Source: Desulfonema magnum (GTDB lineage: Bacteria; Desulfobacterota; Desulfobacteria; Desulfobacterales; 4be13). Taken from it: DNA of 64,000 nucleotides. The position numbers and the translations under genes were made by a program. The DNA lies in contig NZ_CP061800.1 in the NCBI RefSeq assembly GCF_017377395.1, forward strand, positions 1-64,000, read 5' to 3'. Positions 62,993 to 64,000 of this stretch are shown one piece after another. Each line of letters opens with the position of its first letter. The first letter of the stretch is position 1. The notes beneath the pieces are model-generated. The model worked only from the letters and a program-made list of their open reading frames with translations. It searched no databases and was not told the origin of the DNA.

Positions 62993-64000
62993 TATATCAA
63001 TCTTTCTTTTCTCCGGAGTGCGGATTCCAAACGACCTTCGCCAGATAATTTGCCAACAGGCCCTCTTGCAAGTAATTTAGGAAGTTCATCAATATCTTCC
63101 AAAAGAGTTAACTGACTATGCCCTGTTGTGTTATCCCGATGGCTTATAACGATAAAAGGAATCATTTCTGATCCGAGATTATCAAGTAAGGCAGGGTTAT
63201 GAGTTGTTACTAAAATATCAATATTACGTTCCTGAGCAATTTTTTTAAGAACTTTGATCAATAGTTTGGAACGAGACGGATGGAGGCCATTATCAATTTC
63301 TTCAACAATTAACAAGCTGCCGGTTGGTCTTGTTAAAAGAGCAGTTAATACAGCAAGGAAACGTAAAGTACCATCAGACATACCTCTTGCATCAATCGTT
63401 GTGCTGTTAGTTAATTCTGTCCATTTTTCCTCACAATATAGCATTGCATCGGTTTTAAATTTACCAACATATTCTGAATACACAGCCATGACATCTTTTT
63501 CAGGAAGATGTTTTACATAATTTGTTAACGTATTTTCAATATTTGTTTTTGACTCAGCAGGCAGTGCCGCGATAACTCCGGCAATATTTGAAGCGTCATT
63601 CTTTAATTTATCAGATAAAGGTGAATAATCTCTCATGTGAGAGGGAACAGGATCAAGGATAAAAATTTCCTGAAGTTTCCTGCTTACAGTTTCGATACCC
63701 TGGGCAACTTCTTTCCTTAATGTACCAGTTTGTAATAGTAATTGGCTTAACACACTGTTATTCCTGGTGCATGGTCTTTGTGTACCTCGTTTTTCATTAT
63801 ATAAATATGCAGTTACAGAGGAGACATCGGATTCAATTTCGCCTGTCCAAAATAATCTGATTATATAAGGATTTTTTTTCGTTCTCGGTCTGAATATTTT
63901 TCTTTCTAATCTTTCCTTTTTAATCAGGCAATTCTGATTAACTACTTCCGCTTCAAGTGTATAAACAAATTCCGTGCGTTCTCCGCCTTCGACAGTAATT
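62992..64000 (-). CDS. AAA family ATPase (OLD/RecF-like), partial
   Basis: The frame is open from the right edge at 64000 to the stop at 62992, so the C-terminal 335 residues are visible and the N-terminal Walker A region is beyond the window. Visible motifs: the ABC-type signature-like M-S-D-G-T-L-R-F-L-A, Walker B S-L-L-I-V-E-E-I-D-N-G-L-H-P, and the switch H in I-L-V-T-T-H-N-P-A-L-L-D. These fit AAA_15/AAA_21 SMC-like ATPases found with small nuclease partners in defence loci. The lysine/arginine-rich C-terminus follows. Directly coupled to the PIN-like gene. Confidence 0.85.
   Translation of the reverse strand, partial: ITVEGGERTEFVYTLEAEVVNQNCLIKKERLERKIFRPRTKKNPYIIRLFWTGEIESDVSSVTAYLYNEKRGTQRPCTRNNSVLSQLLLQTGTLRKEVAQGIETVSRKLQEIFILDPVPSHMRDYSPLSDKLKNDASNIAGVIAALPAESKTNIENTLTNYVKHLPEKDVMAVYSEYVGKFKTDAMLYCEEKWTELTNSTTIDARGMSDGTLRFLAVLTALLTRPTGSLLIVEEIDNGLHPSRSKLLIKVLKKIAQERNIDILVTTHNPALLDNLGSEMIPFIVISHRDNTTGHSQLTLLEDIDELPKLLARGPVGKLSGEGRLESALRRKERLI

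Overview
The window looks like part of a chromosome of a Gram-negative, probably marine sulfate-reducing deltaproteobacterium (Desulfobacterota, Desulfonema/Desulfosarcina-like). This is inference: it rests on a GspA/GspB pair, an F0 operon separate from F1, an Mpl recycling ligase, a CHAT + DUF928 secreted pair, PKD-repeat surface proteins and very many dispersed palindromes and short non-autonomous insertions. No rRNA, tRNA or CRISPR array was recognised.

Layout. 1-4142 (minus strand): an accessory cluster of four paralogous proteins of an unrecognised family, one fused to a PASTA-like domain, followed by a fibre-like repeat protein that runs off the left edge; REP-like palindromes, a 130-bp tandem array and a mini-insertion sit between the genes. 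4340-7548: a NagD-like HAD phosphatase and a PocR-GAF hybrid histidine kinase. 7956-9644: an ISAzo13-type insertion sequence killed by a 307-bp mini-element. 9968-17249 (minus): a TPR protein coupled to a protein of L7/L12-like repeats, a small membrane protein, RpoH, a zinc-ribbon/TPR membrane protein and Mpl. 17529-30861 (plus): a sirtuin, a CHAT protease-like protein next to a DUF928 protein with 21 RGYT/RGPT units, a 16-PKD surface protein and Tex. 31042-34611 (minus): a cyclic-nucleotide-binding protein, GspB and GspA.

35982-56796 is the dcw cell-wall/division cluster: rsmH, ftsL, ftsI, murF, mraY, murD, ftsW, murG, murC, [island], murB, ftsQ, ftsA, ftsZ. murE and ddl are absent from it. 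Between murC and murB lies a 4.6-kb accessory island: an Rpn-like PD-(D/E)XK protein whose C-terminal module has its own internal Shine-Dalgarno and start and is repeated twice as free-standing small genes, then a RelE/ParE-like toxin-antitoxin pair and a frameshifted fibre-like gene. After ftsZ come a B12/radical-SAM protein, a degenerate cyclase-FHA protein, the atpZ-atpI-atpB-atpE operon with a clear terminator, and at the right edge a PIN-like nuclease coupled to an AAA ATPase.

The strongest non-gene theme is a set of heptanucleotide (7-bp) arrays of several unrelated unit sequences. They lie inside murF, murD and murG as in-frame peptide inserts, at the C-termini of ftsI and ftsQ, across the murD/ftsW junction, and in front of murF, murD and murC in place of a recognisable ribosome-binding site; they also supply the stop codons of mpl and gspA. 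Three insertions with target duplications of 7, 8 and 9 bp interrupt older repeats cleanly enough to reconstruct the pre-insertion sequence. The best candidate for an undescribed system is the Rpn-like gene with its externalised C-terminal modules (48025-49582).
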